Origin: Phylloscopus collybita
Lineage: Eukaryota; Chordata; Aves; Passeriformes; Phylloscopidae
Assembly (NCBI GenBank): GCA_027886175.1
Contig: JAJNNQ010000137.1
Coordinates: forward strand, 39,914,001-39,978,000
Direction of reading: 5' to 3'
Length of the DNA: 64,000 nucleotides
The notes under the pieces are model-generated. The model ran no database searches. It saw only the letters and a program-made list of their open reading frames with translations, and was not told the DNA's origin. Made by a program: the position numbers and the translations under genes. Of the stretch, positions 50,502 to 63,137 are shown one piece after another (position 1 is the stretch's first letter; each line of letters starts with the position of its first letter).

Positions 50502-51246
50502 TGTCTTGGTTTGGAAAGACAGGTAGCTGACAGGGAAAGCTGGAGTCTCCCTTAGAATGGAGAATGTAAACCCCTCACCCCCGCCAAATTGTAATTTTGC
50601 AATCAAGGGCTTTCAGGCAAAGATTTGGGAATAGGAATAACAGTTCTTTACTAGCAATATTAACAATACAAATGTAGTAGAAAACAGAACCACCCAACCA
50701 AACAAGCAAACAAACAAACAATAATTTTGGAAAACCCTGACAGAGTCAGAGCTACAACCTGACACCCTGTTGGTCAGGGTGTTGGAAGCAGTCCAAAAGT
50801 GAGTCCTCCTGGAGTGGCAGATGTGGTTCTGTTGGAGTTGAGATGATCCTGTCAAAAAGGGTCCAGTGGGTGAGAAGGGTCCAGTCTTTCTCCAGGAAAT
50901 CAGGTGAAGCCAGATACCTTGTGTTCCTACGTCTCAGTTTTATCCAGGTAGGAATGGTTGGCTCTCCCCACTGGGTGGAGCATCTCACAATGGAATGTGG
51001 ATGTACTAGTTTGGGGAGGGTATAGTTTCTGGAGGGTATTGTGGATGCACTGCTTTGGGGAGTCTTAATGGCCTATTGTGAAAAGAAATAAGAAACACTG
51101 CCCCACCTGGTTTTAACATCTGTCCCATTATCAGAAGGCATCCACCCCCCTCCTCCCAGAGTTACAAGAGATAAAGAAGAATGTCTCCCCAACTGCTTTC
51201 AGCAAATGAAATAGAATACACACCTTTGGTTCCACAACCTAAGACA
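50502..51246 (-). mobile_element. Solo LTR of the same endogenous retrovirus family (copy B)
   Basis: The 745-bp element starts TGTCTTGGTTTGGAAAGACA and ends CCACAACCTAAGACA. It is flanked by a perfect 5-bp duplication GCTGT (50497-50501 and 51247-51251). Long blocks match copy A, for example gcaatcaagggct.tcaggcaaagat, ggaataggaataacagttctttacta and gacagagtcagagc.acaacctgac. The minus-strand order of TATA-like GGATAAAACTGAGA near 50940, AGTAAA near 50650 and a U5-like end suggests leftward transcription, the same as copy A. No internal retroviral genes are present. Confidence 0.9.
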
Positions 51247-51251
51247 GCTGT

Positions 51252-53916
51252 ACAGGAAGTAGTTTCCTCAACTCAAAAACCTGAATGAACAAGCCCCTAA
51301 AAAGATTGAGTTCAGACCTGTTTTGGACAATTGAGGAGTGCTGCTGTACCTGTGAGTAATGAGTCTTTGCCCATTCCTTTTAATTTTTCTAACTGCCGTT
51401 GCAATTTTAATTACACATCTTCATTCATTATTCCTTAATGAGTGGTGGTATGCACTGTGCTACAGCATAGCATTGAAGGCATTTTGATCACCACCAAAAC
51501 CACCAAATCAGTAATGCAAGCTTGTATACGTAAAAGGAAATTCAGCAATTTACAGAACGATGTCATCTCTTCTGGAAGAAAAGGTTACATAGCGAATAGA
51601 AATTTTTTGGAATTTTTAAATAGATATTAAATAATCATAAACAATCCAAACAAACCAAATACGTCCTTATCATGTTGGCAAAAAATGCACACAGGCTTTC
51701 TGTCCATTGTGAATATTCCTACCTTTTCTTCTATCTCCTGTTTTGTGCTGATATATATGGTGGAGTTGTATGAGTACTTGCTTAAGCTGAGAAGACAGCA
51801 ATGTCACCTTTCTTGTTGCTACATCTGCAGAACTCAGATTGGATGACAGCAAGTCTGTATGGCCAGCATCTGTGGGGATGGCTAGAGGATGGACTGGCAA
51901 CAGAAATCAAGCAGGATGCAAAAAAAAGCTTAATTGTTTGAATATGAAAAAATAGAGAATTGAATTGCCCAGTTGAAAAAGACATGAAATAAAAATGGAC
52001 AAAAGAGAGAAAAAAGGAAGAAACTCTAGCAAAGGAAAGAAGAAACAAGTTAGTGTGACAACATGAGAAGGCCTGTTTCCTAATCCAGCAATGAAAGTGT
52101 TGTGAGCATTGAGCTAAGATATTTTGCTTCATAAAAGTATTACCTCTTTTTAAAAGCATCTATCTTTAGACAAGAAAATTTGGTTGTATATAGCAAAAGT
52201 GAAAGCAGTTTGATGCACTTTATTTTTTGTCTGGGGTGTTTTACTATTACTTATTTTCTGTAGTCTAATATGAATGAAGTATTTACATCTCAAAATGGGA
52301 CCTTTTTTTTCCTATGCACCAGAGAAAAGCTTTTTAGTTTTGCTGTCGTCATAGAGTAATGCAACCTTTGTTGATCTGTGATGTTTTATTCCCTTAGGAA
52401 GATAGAACCTTAGGTTGCAGGTATGAAAAATGCTGTTCATCTTTAAACTCAACATCAGTCAAACATCTACAGAGGTTTTTTATTTCTTTTTCTACCCTGT
52501 GTACACATGGAAACATTTGATCTCAGGTTCTGAAGAAAACTTGGAAAGAGAGCTAGGAAAAGGTTTCATCTTTGGCATACTTATGTAAATACTTCCTGTC
52601 TGTAGTTTCCTTGAGGAAAAATTGAATTTAAACAGGGAAAGCTGAAAAAAATTGCTTTCAGAACAGGAAACACAAATTACAATAAAACTAAAATATCTTC
52701 ATTAAAATAAAATCATCAAAATTAATATCATTCCAGCAAGAACAATGAAAGTAAATGTAAAAGCAAGTGATATTTTTAGAAACAAATAAGTGAACTAATA
52801 ACTTGTAATTCAGGCAAATTTTGTGACCTGTTAAGAAATGACCAATGATCTTGGAAATACCTCTGTAAAAATAACATTGTGGATATTGCATTTCTTGTCA
52901 CTGCTTAATATCCCTTACCAAATGAGCAATGCTGGACAGTGTTAGGTGTGGTTGGAAGGAGGATGAGAAAGAATAAATATTCTCACTTGCAACTATAAGC
53001 AAGCAGTATCTCATTGAGTCATGCTACTACCAATAATAAATATTTAACAGTTGGAATTTAACAAATTTGTCTTGCCTAGATACAACATTTGCACTGTTTT
53101 AATTGAAATTTTATCTTACATCTTTAGCTGAACAATATATAAAATGAGATTATATGAAGTACTCTTAATACTTGTGGCTGTAACAAGACTAGATCTAAGA
53201 ATAAATCTTAAAAGAAGTCTGAAACAAAGAAGAAGCTATACCTGGACCAAAGGAGGAAAATATTTCCATGTTAAAACTCTATAATGCAGAATATTTTCAC
53301 GACCAAAAATCTATAAATTGAATTTGTGGGTTATGAGATAAATTTTAGGTTTAAGTTCTGCTACTAAATCTGTTGAAGTAAATTATTTTCTCATGTTGGT
53401 ATACTTTAGAATTATACCCCAGAATGGATACTTTATTCAGTAGGTAAACCACATTAGCAAGAGTTGAAATAAAAAGGAATTTGGCTCCATGTGGTTTGTG
53501 GTCATATGCAGCTGGAAGAAATATGAATCTCAGTATAATCTGCAGTTCAAAAAATCCAAGCAGCTCCTTGCAGGATGTCAGAATGATTTGGAATAGAAAT
53601 CAGAATTGCTTAGTAGATGGTTTAATAACAGAAAAACTATTATTTATTTCAAGATTTATTTATTTCAAGATCAATTCCCTTTCTAGTGTTTCATGAATTG
53701 TACAAATGGGTTTATTTGGATTATTTGGTTGTAATTTCTGATGCTTGGAATGTGAGTGGTGGAGGATAACAAGGCTGAAGCAAACCTCCTTTTGTAATTT
53801 ACAGAGGTTTTAGGAAAATTCCCACTGTTGTTGTTATTTATTAGTAGTAGTAGTAGTAGTATTTCTACTATTACTACTACTATTACTTCATTGTATTGGG
53901 AGACTGGTATATTACA
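51252..53916. other. Intergenic AT-rich stretch
   Basis: No gene or mobile element recognised. Short direct repeats (tatttatttcaaga twice near 53640-53670) and the TAG/CTA repeat near its right end are the only structure seen. Confidence 0.6.
53841..53888. repeat. (TAG)n followed by inverted (CTA)n, potential hairpin
   Basis: Six TAG units, a short spacer atttctac, then TATTACTACTACTATTACT. The two arms are complementary, so a single strand could fold into a stem of about 18 bp with a few mismatches. Confidence 0.85.
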
Positions 53917-54035
53917 GAATCATAGGATCGTTAAGGTTGTAAAAGACCTCTGAGATCAAGTCCAACCACTGACATAGCAGTTACAGGTCCACCCCTAAAC
54001 CATGTCCTTATGCACCACAAAGTCAACTTTATCAA
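53917..54035 (-). mobile_element. CR1 LINE 3' fragment
   Basis: The plus strand reads acagaatcataggatcgttaaggttgtaaaagacctctgagatcaagtccaacca ... ctaaaccatgtccttatgcacca. This is the reverse complement of the CR1 3' end, from the same broad subfamily as the copy at 685-1172. It is truncated to about 120 bases and lies upstream of PPFIA2. Confidence 0.88.
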
Positions 54036-56349
54036 CAGATATAAACCCCCACTTCTGATTAAATTATTTTTGCAACTTTCCTATACAAAAACGCATTGAA
54101 ATTAATTTTCCTAAATTTATATTGCTTTATTTAAATAGAATTATGCATGCAAGGCTGTACCTGTCTTTGGATCATTTAAGGATCCAAAAAAAGGAAGTAT
54201 AATTTAAGTGTAAGGCCTTAATATGTCCCCTATATATTAACTTAATAGAACCTATTGTGTTCTAGATTGTGTTCTAATAGATTCTGGTGGAGCAACACTG
54301 TTCACATTGATTAAAATTGGATTTCATGTTGTTTTTGTCAAAGTCTAAAGAGAGGTGAAGAGATGGAAAAAAGTACTCTGAAATCCCTGTCCTCTGCATG
54401 CCTAGGAATAATTTCAATTTATGGACAAGATTTGCAAAATCCTTAAGATCTAATTTGCAGTTCAAAGTCCCTAGCTCCACCTTGGATTTATGCACCAGTG
54501 TCTGTATGTCAGTGAGCAGATGAGAAGGTTACCCAAACACTGATGCTGTCCTACAGCCAGTTAAAGAAAACTGATGGCACAGCTCATGAACTTCTGAGGA
54601 CCAGAGCCTGGTCCTACCAGGACTTTGTCAGATGTCTTATTCACCAAATGTAGCATATAGGAGACAAAGCTCCTGGGCAAAAGCCTGCATTGGTTATGAG
54701 TCCATTCAAGATGAGTGGTTTTGGAACACATTCCTAGTCTGCCTGAACCTGTATTTTGGGCAAATGTCCTAAGCTGATCAATGGGAAAGTATAAAATCTA
54801 CATGTTCAAATTCTTTGTTTTCCTGCACCAAAACGAGTGTTCTTTGGGCCAGAAGTGTAACATAGAGTCTAGAGTCCTCACCTGTGGTGCACTGAGACCA
54901 AAATTCCTACTTGTCTCTTTTGGATCTAAGTTTAGAACACTAAAGGAGTACAGGTAGAATGACCTCTGAAAGAGGATTGTCATGTTCAGACCTCCAGTGA
55001 TTTTCACATTGGCAATGAAACCTTTGCTTCAAATAGGACCTTTGCACTTTCACATGCCTGAGGAACTTTAACTGCTAAGGCATTGGCTATTCTGTTATAC
55101 GTAATGTTATTTTCTTCATAAGAGTCCTAATTTCTGGACAATTAATAGGAGAGGATTTCTATCAAGGTATCTCAGTCAGAAAGAATTACCTGTCTAGATT
55201 TAGACATTGATATTAAATGAGGAGTAGATGCTTAAGTTTTCTCGGTTTTCTCATTCCAATTCATTATTGGCTTAAAGGGATAAATTATTACTTCCAGAGT
55301 TTCTCCTTAGGCAAGTTGTTGCATAATTTGGCAGGCTGCATACTCAAATCAGAGATGGTCATTTTGTGAGATGGCAGGAGGTTTGAGATGGCACTTGGAA
55401 ATGCAATAACTGCGTTTGTTTGAGTTCTTAAGTATAAACAATAAGTTTCTTTAATAGAAAACGTTTTCCAGTCAATCCTACCTAAAACTTTGTGACAAAA
55501 GCTGAATCTTGGTCTGCTTTCACTGATTTCCAGAGATTTTAAATCATATCCACAGACCTATGGCCAGGCTGAGTGTTAAAGGAAACAACAGGTCTGAAAA
55601 CCTCTATGAGGTAGAAGTTCAATGCAAGTTTGCAAGATAACTAGCAATGATGCTGTATCATTCAAATTAGTATTATTATTGCAATGCTGAATAATTTAGA
55701 CGACTCATTAAGACATTGTGAAAAATAATGAACTGCTAATGGAAGAAATGTAAATTACAATAAAAAAAGCCTCTCACAGTAACATCATAAATTTATGAAA
55801 TACAATCTTACATTTTTCATTTGCATAATTAACATGTAAAGTTAGCATGGGTATAGGTACATCTAATCAAATATAATGCCTCTGAAATTCACAATGAAGA
55901 AAAGAGTACAGATAGAAGTAACTGTGTAATGGGAATGTTTCAATGAAGTATAATTGGGAGGAAAATTCTTCAGAATGCTTTTTACCACTTTGTCACCTCT
56001 CTCATGACTCTCCATAAGGATTGCCGAAGTAGTGTGCATTTGGATTTAGTTGTGTGCTAAACCCTGCCTAATTAGGAATTTGGTCCATTTCAAAATTCTC
56101 TGGTTTATATAGCAATGCAGTTCATCTGCTTCCCAGGACTCTCCCTATTTTTTTTTTAATAATTCCCTTAGTATTTAACATTAGTTGTTGATACTTAAAG
56201 GAGGCTGCTTTGGACAGAGTGATCACCTGCCTCACAAGTAGGACTCTGCAGATACTAAGATTTAATTAAAAAGCAATATTGACTGCATCTGCATTGTAGA
56301 AATTTTAAAAACTAAGTCAGCTGTGTTAGATGGATTGGTGAGTTGGATT
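54036..56349. other. Intergenic stretch between a CR1 and the second-family LTR
   Basis: Nothing recognised apart from a small direct repeat (attgtgttcta twice near 54255-54275). Confidence 0.6.
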
Positions 56350-57236
56350 TGCATGGAAACAGGGGTGCCTTCTGTGAGAAGCTGACAGAAGCTTCAACCA
56401 TGTCCAACAGAGCCAATTCCAGCCAGTCCCGGGATGGGCTCACCCCTGGCCAAGGCCCATCAGCAATGGTGGTAGTGCCTTTGGGATAACAGATTTAAGG
56501 AGAGGAGAAAACTGCTGGGCAACAGCAGCCAGAAAGAGGAATGAGAATATGCAAGAGAAATAACACTGTGAACATCAAGGGGCACTGAGGAAGGAGGTGC
56601 TCCAGACACAGAGCAGAAATTTCTCTGCAACCTGTGCTGAAGACCACGGTGAATCAGGCTGTCATCCTGCAACCCACAGAGGTACACAGTGGAGCAGAGA
56701 TCCACCTGCAGAGCATGGAGAATGTACCTGTGCTGGAGCAGCTTTGCTGGCAGGATCAGTGACTGTGTGGGGAGTCACATTGGAGCAGCGTGAATCTGAG
56801 GCACCCTGTGTGAGGGACCCAGGCTGGAGATACTCAGGAAGAACTGTGTCCCAAGGGAAGGATCCCTCAGTAGACTAGGAGAAGAGTGTGAGGAAAGAGG
56901 AGCATCAGAGAAATGTGATGAACCGACCACAACCCCTCTTCTCCATCCCCCTACTCCTCTTGCTAGGAAGAGGTGAAGAAAATTGGGATTAAAGTTAAGG
57001 CTGGGAAGAAGGGAGGGCTAGAAGCTGTTTCAAAGATTTCATTTCATTTCTCATTGTACTCTGATTTGTAGTAAATTAATTTCACCAATTCAAGTGTGTT
57101 CTGCCCATGACAGTCATCTCTGCCTGCCCATCCAGATGCCTTTTATTATATTTTTTCTCCCCTGCTCTGCTGAGGAGGACAGGAGTAGAGAAGCTTAGGT
57201 GGGCACTTGGTGTCCAGCCAGGGTCAACCCACAATA
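56350..57236 (+). mobile_element. Avian endogenous retrovirus LTR of a second family (ERVL-like), 5' incomplete
   Basis: The sequence matches a widespread avian LTR type as I recall it: agctgacagaagcttc ... gagccaattccagccagtcc ... ctggccaaggcccatcagcaatggtggtagtgcctttgggataacag, then degenerate units of 'cacctgcag.. / gctggagcag', then gaagaggtgaagaaaattggga, a U5-like aagtgtgttctgcccatgacagtcatctctg, and a terminal ggtgtccagccagggtcaacccacaa. The usual AATAAA upstream of U5 appears as the degenerate agtaaat near 57070. The TGTCCTGG-like 5' end is not visible, so the start is approximate and the copy is truncated or very diverged. The open frames at 56460-56878 lie inside it and are not genes. 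Confidence 0.82.
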
Positions 57237-60200
57237 CTTGAATCTGCCTCAGTAGGTGATCAGAGGCATGTTCTCTGTTGACAGGGAATTCAGAAAAGCT
57301 GGATCAATACCTTCCTGGAGCAGTCATCTGTATTTCTGGTTAGACAGTATCTCTGTTAGTTCCCAGCTGAGATGGGAAGATGCTTGTGAATCTACAGATA
57401 CTGGTAATTTATATTGATTCTTGTCTTCTGTTAAGTGTTACTGTGCTTTTGTGTTGACATGATTTTGTACCAAAATTTATTCTATTTCCTAAGCTTTTGT
57501 GTGACTTTTCCTGTTGTAATGCTGAATGGAAAAATAAAGAACCATAGCAAATTCTAAAAGGTTGCTTAATTAAAACACTCAGGGCAGACTACAAGCTATT
57601 TTCCAGGATGGTGTAGTAGACAGAAATGGTTGTGGTAGGGTGAGGACAAGAAAAAATTCTGGAGCTGGTATTTACTATAATTCACTGAATAAAACACAGA
57701 TATAACACTAGCAAACCAAACTTATCACATTTCATACCATTCACCTTCCCACTCTGAAACAGTATTTTCCACTACTCGTTCCAACAAATAGGGTGTCAAA
57801 GGCTTTTGCATGTCTTAGGCTTTTATAGCACCAGAGTATTTGCCAGCTTTGTCAGGTGTAAGTAGTGAGTGTCAAGTGACATTATATGGGCATTCAAAAT
57901 AATTCTTTCATGTGCTCTACTTTCAATTATAGCTTCAGTTGACTCATTTGCTGTGTTGTGCCATTTTTTCCATCAAAAATGAATCAGTCATGCTTAGAGG
58001 TAATGAGCCAAACTGTGTGGGCATGTCCTCACCAGCACATAGGGCAGAAACCAAAATAAGGCTCTCCTAGCATCAAAATACCATTTTATATGTTTTCTGG
58101 CTTGCCAGCCACAAGTTAAAATAAGTAGCATATAGGTCCACTACTAGAAAAAAAGGATTTTTTTTCTAAATCTATATATATTTTAACCAGTTTGAAAGAT
58201 GACTCATTGCCTACTATCATTTTTTTAAATAATATACTTAACAGCTGTTGTGTTCCAGTTGAGTTTAGAGTGGTCAGTGGCAGGAGAGGAAATGCTTTGT
58301 TTGGAATCTACATCACAATTCTATCCACATACTTCTATAGCTTGCCAAAGTGAAGCATAATTTCTTTAATAATGTGATATCTATATTAAAACAAAAATGA
58401 AGGTGCAAAGGTTTCTCCTACCTTAAGCTAGAAAAAGAAAATATGCCTTTAACTAGCTATAGTGCTCTAATAAACACTATAATAAGTAATTCTGCCTAGA
58501 GTGGGTGAAATCAATGCCAACACTGTATGCATCAAATATGGCCACAGTATTAGAATCTTCATGTACTCAAAAAGATGTAATTTTTTAAAAATAACTTGCC
58601 TACAGAACAGGTTAGGTCTTCTGAAAGAACATCTCTGTCTCTCCTTATAAGAACACACTCAGTGCTCATATATAAAACACATAAATATTGATCATCTATT
58701 TTTAATGCATGAGTCATAACTAGAAAAGATTAAATGACAACCTAAAAGAAAACAGAACAGTTTGGCCACTGTAAAATAAAGTGCAAACATGATACTTTGT
58801 GATTGATAGGTTTATTCTATTCTTAGTTTAACTGCAGATTTGGAAACATTGCTTAAAAATTATAAGAACATTGTCAATAGAAGGAAAAATACATATTACC
58901 TTGAATGTTTATACTTGTACTGTTGAGATCATGGAAGGGTGTGAGCAGGAAAGGTGAAAGAAAGGCTTGATAAGCAGCAGAAACCCGGTATTGCGTTCTC
59001 ATTTACTCAAAATAAGGACCTGCAGTCAATGGGAAAAGGATTCGAACTACAAACAAATGAAGAGGACCTAGAGATGCTCCAGTATGATTTTTAGACTGTA
59101 GCAACTCACGACAACTGGAAACTCTAAATTCTGTCTGTCTAAGGGATTGGGGGAAAGCCAACAGAAGGAGTACATACACATAGAGATCTGTTACTTTTAA
59201 TTCCTTTGAGTGCTGTAAATCAGAGGCTGTTTGGAGGACAAGCTGTAGCACTGAGCCATATTAGTGTTCACAGGTCATAAAAGCAAGTTTTTGCAGGGCC
59301 AAGGGCTGCAGTTTGATGAGTGATTAAACAGAACACAGACATTCAGAGAGACTGTGAAAAAATGAGATGGCATGGCCTGGAAGAAAGGATACATCTGAAG
59401 AACTGGAACAATTTACTATTCCACGCAGTATATCCAGAAACACAAGAATTTTTCTGCAATGTATTATTAAAGATAGGGCACTTATTACAAAAACAAGGAA
59501 GATTTTGCAGTTTGCATTCTTCTATAATTCCTCTCTCTGCTATTAACTTCCTCTGTCACCTTTGGAAATCACTGAAGCGCAGACCATCAAATACATTTTG
59601 GGACCCATACACTTCGGTAAGTCACAAATGCTTACATTTCTTTAGAATCTCAGCATTATTAGGACACACAATTCCGTACTTTGTATGAAGAATTCATGGT
59701 AGTTTTTGATGTAATTCTCTGAATTAACTCCAGGATCACAGATACAAATGGAAGATACATGAATTTCTCAATGGAAAGTCTTGGCTCAAGCAAATATCGA
59801 AAGAAGCCTTTCATAGAGTGGTTCATTGCGAGGAGACTTTGTAAGTGGGTTGACAACCACTGAACAGCTCTCAAATACACTGAATAAGCTTAAGGACTCT
59901 TGAAGAAAAGTAGTAGGGCACTGTGTGCATTAAATTGAATGAGGGAAGTGTGAGCATAGAGTAAGCATAGAAAGTTCTAGGAAGGAAGAACTTGGGGGTA
60001 ATCTCTGGAGCAGAAGCTCTGAAGTTCTGGGAGAGATAGAGGCCCCTGAGACAGGAAATACTAGAAGCTAGAGGCCCTGCATGGGATCTGTTGGTGAAGA
60101 TGTTGATATAATCATTCTGTCAACCTTGCAAATTCTTTCCACACTTTATCCTCTCTTTTATTTCCTAGGGTGAGTTCATTGACTCAAGCATCAGTCTGTG

Positions 60201-61327
60201 CTCTTGAATCTCTATGCCTTCCAGACTTGCTGGTGCAGGCCAGCTGCATCGGAGTGTGTGTGTTATGACCCTATCTTGTTCTACATCTACCTGCATAGAA
60301 AAATCCCCTTAAATTGAACCCAACACAGAATATCTGTGCTGTTCATTTCCTCTAAGTTCTTTCTTTTATTACACTGTGTTAGTTTCACAGAGGACCAAGT
60401 CATGTCATATGTAGAAATCTGGTCTCATCACAAAACATCCAGATGATCCTCGAGAGGCCACCAATGATACTTTTGTATTATGGTTAAAATTTTTACAACT
60501 CCTGCTCATATCCATTTTCCAGGGGTGTTGTGTTTCCTGCTGGTACTTAGATTAAGCACTGGTTTAAAATGAAACCGACATTTCTAAAAGAATTGACGGT
60601 GAAGGACAATATTTTACCACTGCAAGGTAGTGATAGCAACACACACACAAACTAGTTACGAAAGTGTATGAGACTACAGAAATTGCTCATAGTTTTGAAT
60701 AAGGAACTAACTTCTTTCAAAGACCAGATTGCTTCTTACTAATTCAGGGTTTTTTTCCAAAGAGAGGGACTTTTATGAGTTTAACTAGTAGACAAAGAAA
60801 CCTAATATGATATTAAAAGTCCATAAAGCTCTGTGACTCTCATTCAGCCTCCATAAAGCCAGATAATTTCTACTGACTTCAAAAGATAATGGTAAACATG
60901 ACAACATCTGTCACCATGTGCATGTGCATACAATATTGTTGTCTTGTTTAGGTTGTTCATTATTTTTTATCAGCTTATCACTCTGTATAAATTAGTGTGT
61001 TAAAACATAGCTCCTTTTTAGTGGTTCTAGATGCCTAATAAATCTCAACATCTGTGTTTGGGGAGAAGTTTGTCACACAGTGTATTTTAGATTTTAAGGT
61101 GAGTGAATGAATGCTTTAGACTACTTATAGCCTGAAGTCCTGTCTCACAATAGAAGTCTAAAGGCTTTTATACCCTATGCTTTTGAATTAAAACAAGGAA
61201 GCATTGTTCTAGCTTGTCAAGAGGGACATGTATCTTAGTAATATACACCTGTCATGAAGCTGTATAAATATTATGTAGTGATCAGAAGCAGACTGTTATC
61301 AGCTTAGTTTTTGTTCTTTGAAGAAAA
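57237..61327. other. Intergenic stretch between an LTR and a CR1
   Basis: AT-rich with no recognised gene. The 122-codon plus frame at 59320-59688 lacks any family motif. Confidence 0.6.
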
Positions 61328-61762
61328 ACATTGAGGTGCTGAAAACATGCTGAGAGAAATGCAACAAACTGGTGAAGGGTGTGAAGTCCTGTGAGGAGTG
61401 GCTAAGGGAGCTGGGGAAACAGAGGCTCAGGGGGACCTTACCACACTCCACACCTGCCTGAAAGGAGGCTGTAGCCAGGTATCTGCCTCTTAACCCAAGC
61501 AGCCAGCGACAGGACAAAAAGAGATGACCTCAAGCTGCCCAGGAGAGGCTCAGGTTGGATATTAAGAAAAATTGCTGAAAGAGTGGTTAAACATTGGAAC
61601 AGGATCCCTGGTGAAGCGGTGGAATCATCATCCCTGAAAATGTTCAAAATGCAGGTAGATGTGGCTCTTTAATGTCCATGGTGGACTTCATTTTAAGGTT
61701 GGACCTGATGATCTTGGAGAACTTTTCCAACCTTGATGATTCTATGACTATATTCTATGATA
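61328..61762 (+). mobile_element. CR1 LINE 3' fragment
   Basis: The sequence begins near gaggtgctgaaaacatgctgag and includes ctaagggagctggggaaacagaggctcagggggacctta, then caagctgcccaggagaggctcaggttggatattaagaaaaat, then gttggacctgatgatcttggagaacttttccaaccttgatgattctatgac. These are the ORF2 C-terminal coding region, the 3' region and the terminal repeats of an avian CR1, with small deletions. Open frames on the minus strand here are antisense shadows. Confidence 0.92.
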
Positions 61763-62692
61763 AGTATATTTTATTAGCCTCACATTTTTCTATGTAATAG
61801 GCATGATAAAAATGCATGAAATAAGAAACCAATATATGTTTTTCTAAACTGTCCCTGAAAACTGAAGGAATCCATTATCTACCATTGTAAGTCCTTGTAT
61901 TTATTGCAAAAGGATTTTTTGCATGTATTGTACTGCTGTTCACATAATTAGAGGAAAGTTTAAAAATACTGTATTAGTACATTTAATTTTATAAATGCAC
62001 AATTTATTGTGACCATAACCTAATTATAGTGTCAGATATGTCTATGCATTTCGTGGCATTAAAAATCATTAAGTCATGTTATTTAGATTTATTGAGGACT
62101 AAAGGAGAGCAAAAGGCACTTTTCCCTGGCTTTCTTTTAAAGATAAGTGTTCGAGATGAAGTTTAAAATTGTACAGATGATTTGATTTGTGGCTGCCTGA
62201 AAGTGTTGTTTTAGATGAGTTTCTTGTTTTAACATCTTTTTTTCTAATTTAAAATAACTTTTTTCCTTGCTTTCCCTTTTGCAGAGAGAACTGGTGTAGC
62301 ACAACCCTATATCATGTTGAACCAGCAATCCTACTGTGCAGATTTAGTAATTGTAAATTACCTGAACCATACCTGAGAAACCAAATGTATTTGACTCTCA
62401 GCATTTGATTTATCTCTCCACAAGAGATTTTATGTTATGTCTACGTTGCAGCTAGAGGCATGATTGCAGCAACTATAACTATACTTAAACTTGCTTGCAT
62501 CCAGCTAGCTGAAGCAATTGTTGCACAAAAGTCATACCTGTAGTTAAGTTTCTGAAAATATGTTCTCATAGGCCCACAAGGAAGCCTGAGCTGATAGCTT
62601 TTGATTGCTTTATCCTGCTAAATTTAATCAATATTAGATGTATCTTTTTAGGCTGTGTTCATGCATCTCATTTGAAGGGTTAACATGATCCC

Positions 62693-62731
62693 AGATAGAT
62701 AGATAGATAGATAGATAGCTAGATAGACAGA
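62693..62731. repeat. (AGAT)n microsatellite
   Basis: About nine AGAT units with variant units (agct, agac) at the right end; likely polymorphic. Confidence 0.95.
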
Positions 62732-63074
62732 TTACAAGAATACTGGCCTGAGGGTGATTTTAAAAATGCTTATTTTATAGCCATAGTATTTCATGTTTTT
62801 TGCAATCAGATTGGAAGTAGAATGGGTAAGAGAGATTTTTTTTTTCAATTTTTGAAAAAGAGGCTCACACTTTAAAAAAATTGATCTGTATCACTGCTAT
62901 TATAATAATCATACTGTAGGAAGACATGCTTGAGCAAAAGCTTTCTTTTTTTTCAAACCAGAAAAACTGTGTTTGGGGAGTCATCTTGAAAAATTATTTG
63001 AGGTGGTGATGACTTTCTAATTTCCAGTCAGGTTTTATCATTACTCTATGGTATAACTGGCAAGAAGGATGACA

Positions 63075-63137
63075 TGCAGTTATGGCTATGTATATGGTTA
63101 TTTTTATGGTTATATATATGGCTATGTGTATGGTTCG
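63075..63137. repeat. Degenerate TATGG-type minisatellite
   Basis: Repeated tatggctatgtatatggtta-like units: tatggctatg, tatatggtta, tttatggtta, tatatatggc, tatgtgtatgg. Confidence 0.8.

Noticed and set aside
47800..51246. One provirus bounded by two LTRs
   Set aside because: Each LTR has a different target-site duplication on both of its own sides, and the 2 kb between them has no retroviral coding trace.
56460..56878. Open frames at 56.5-56.9 kb
   Set aside because: They lie entirely within an LTR and do not correspond to a retroviral protein.
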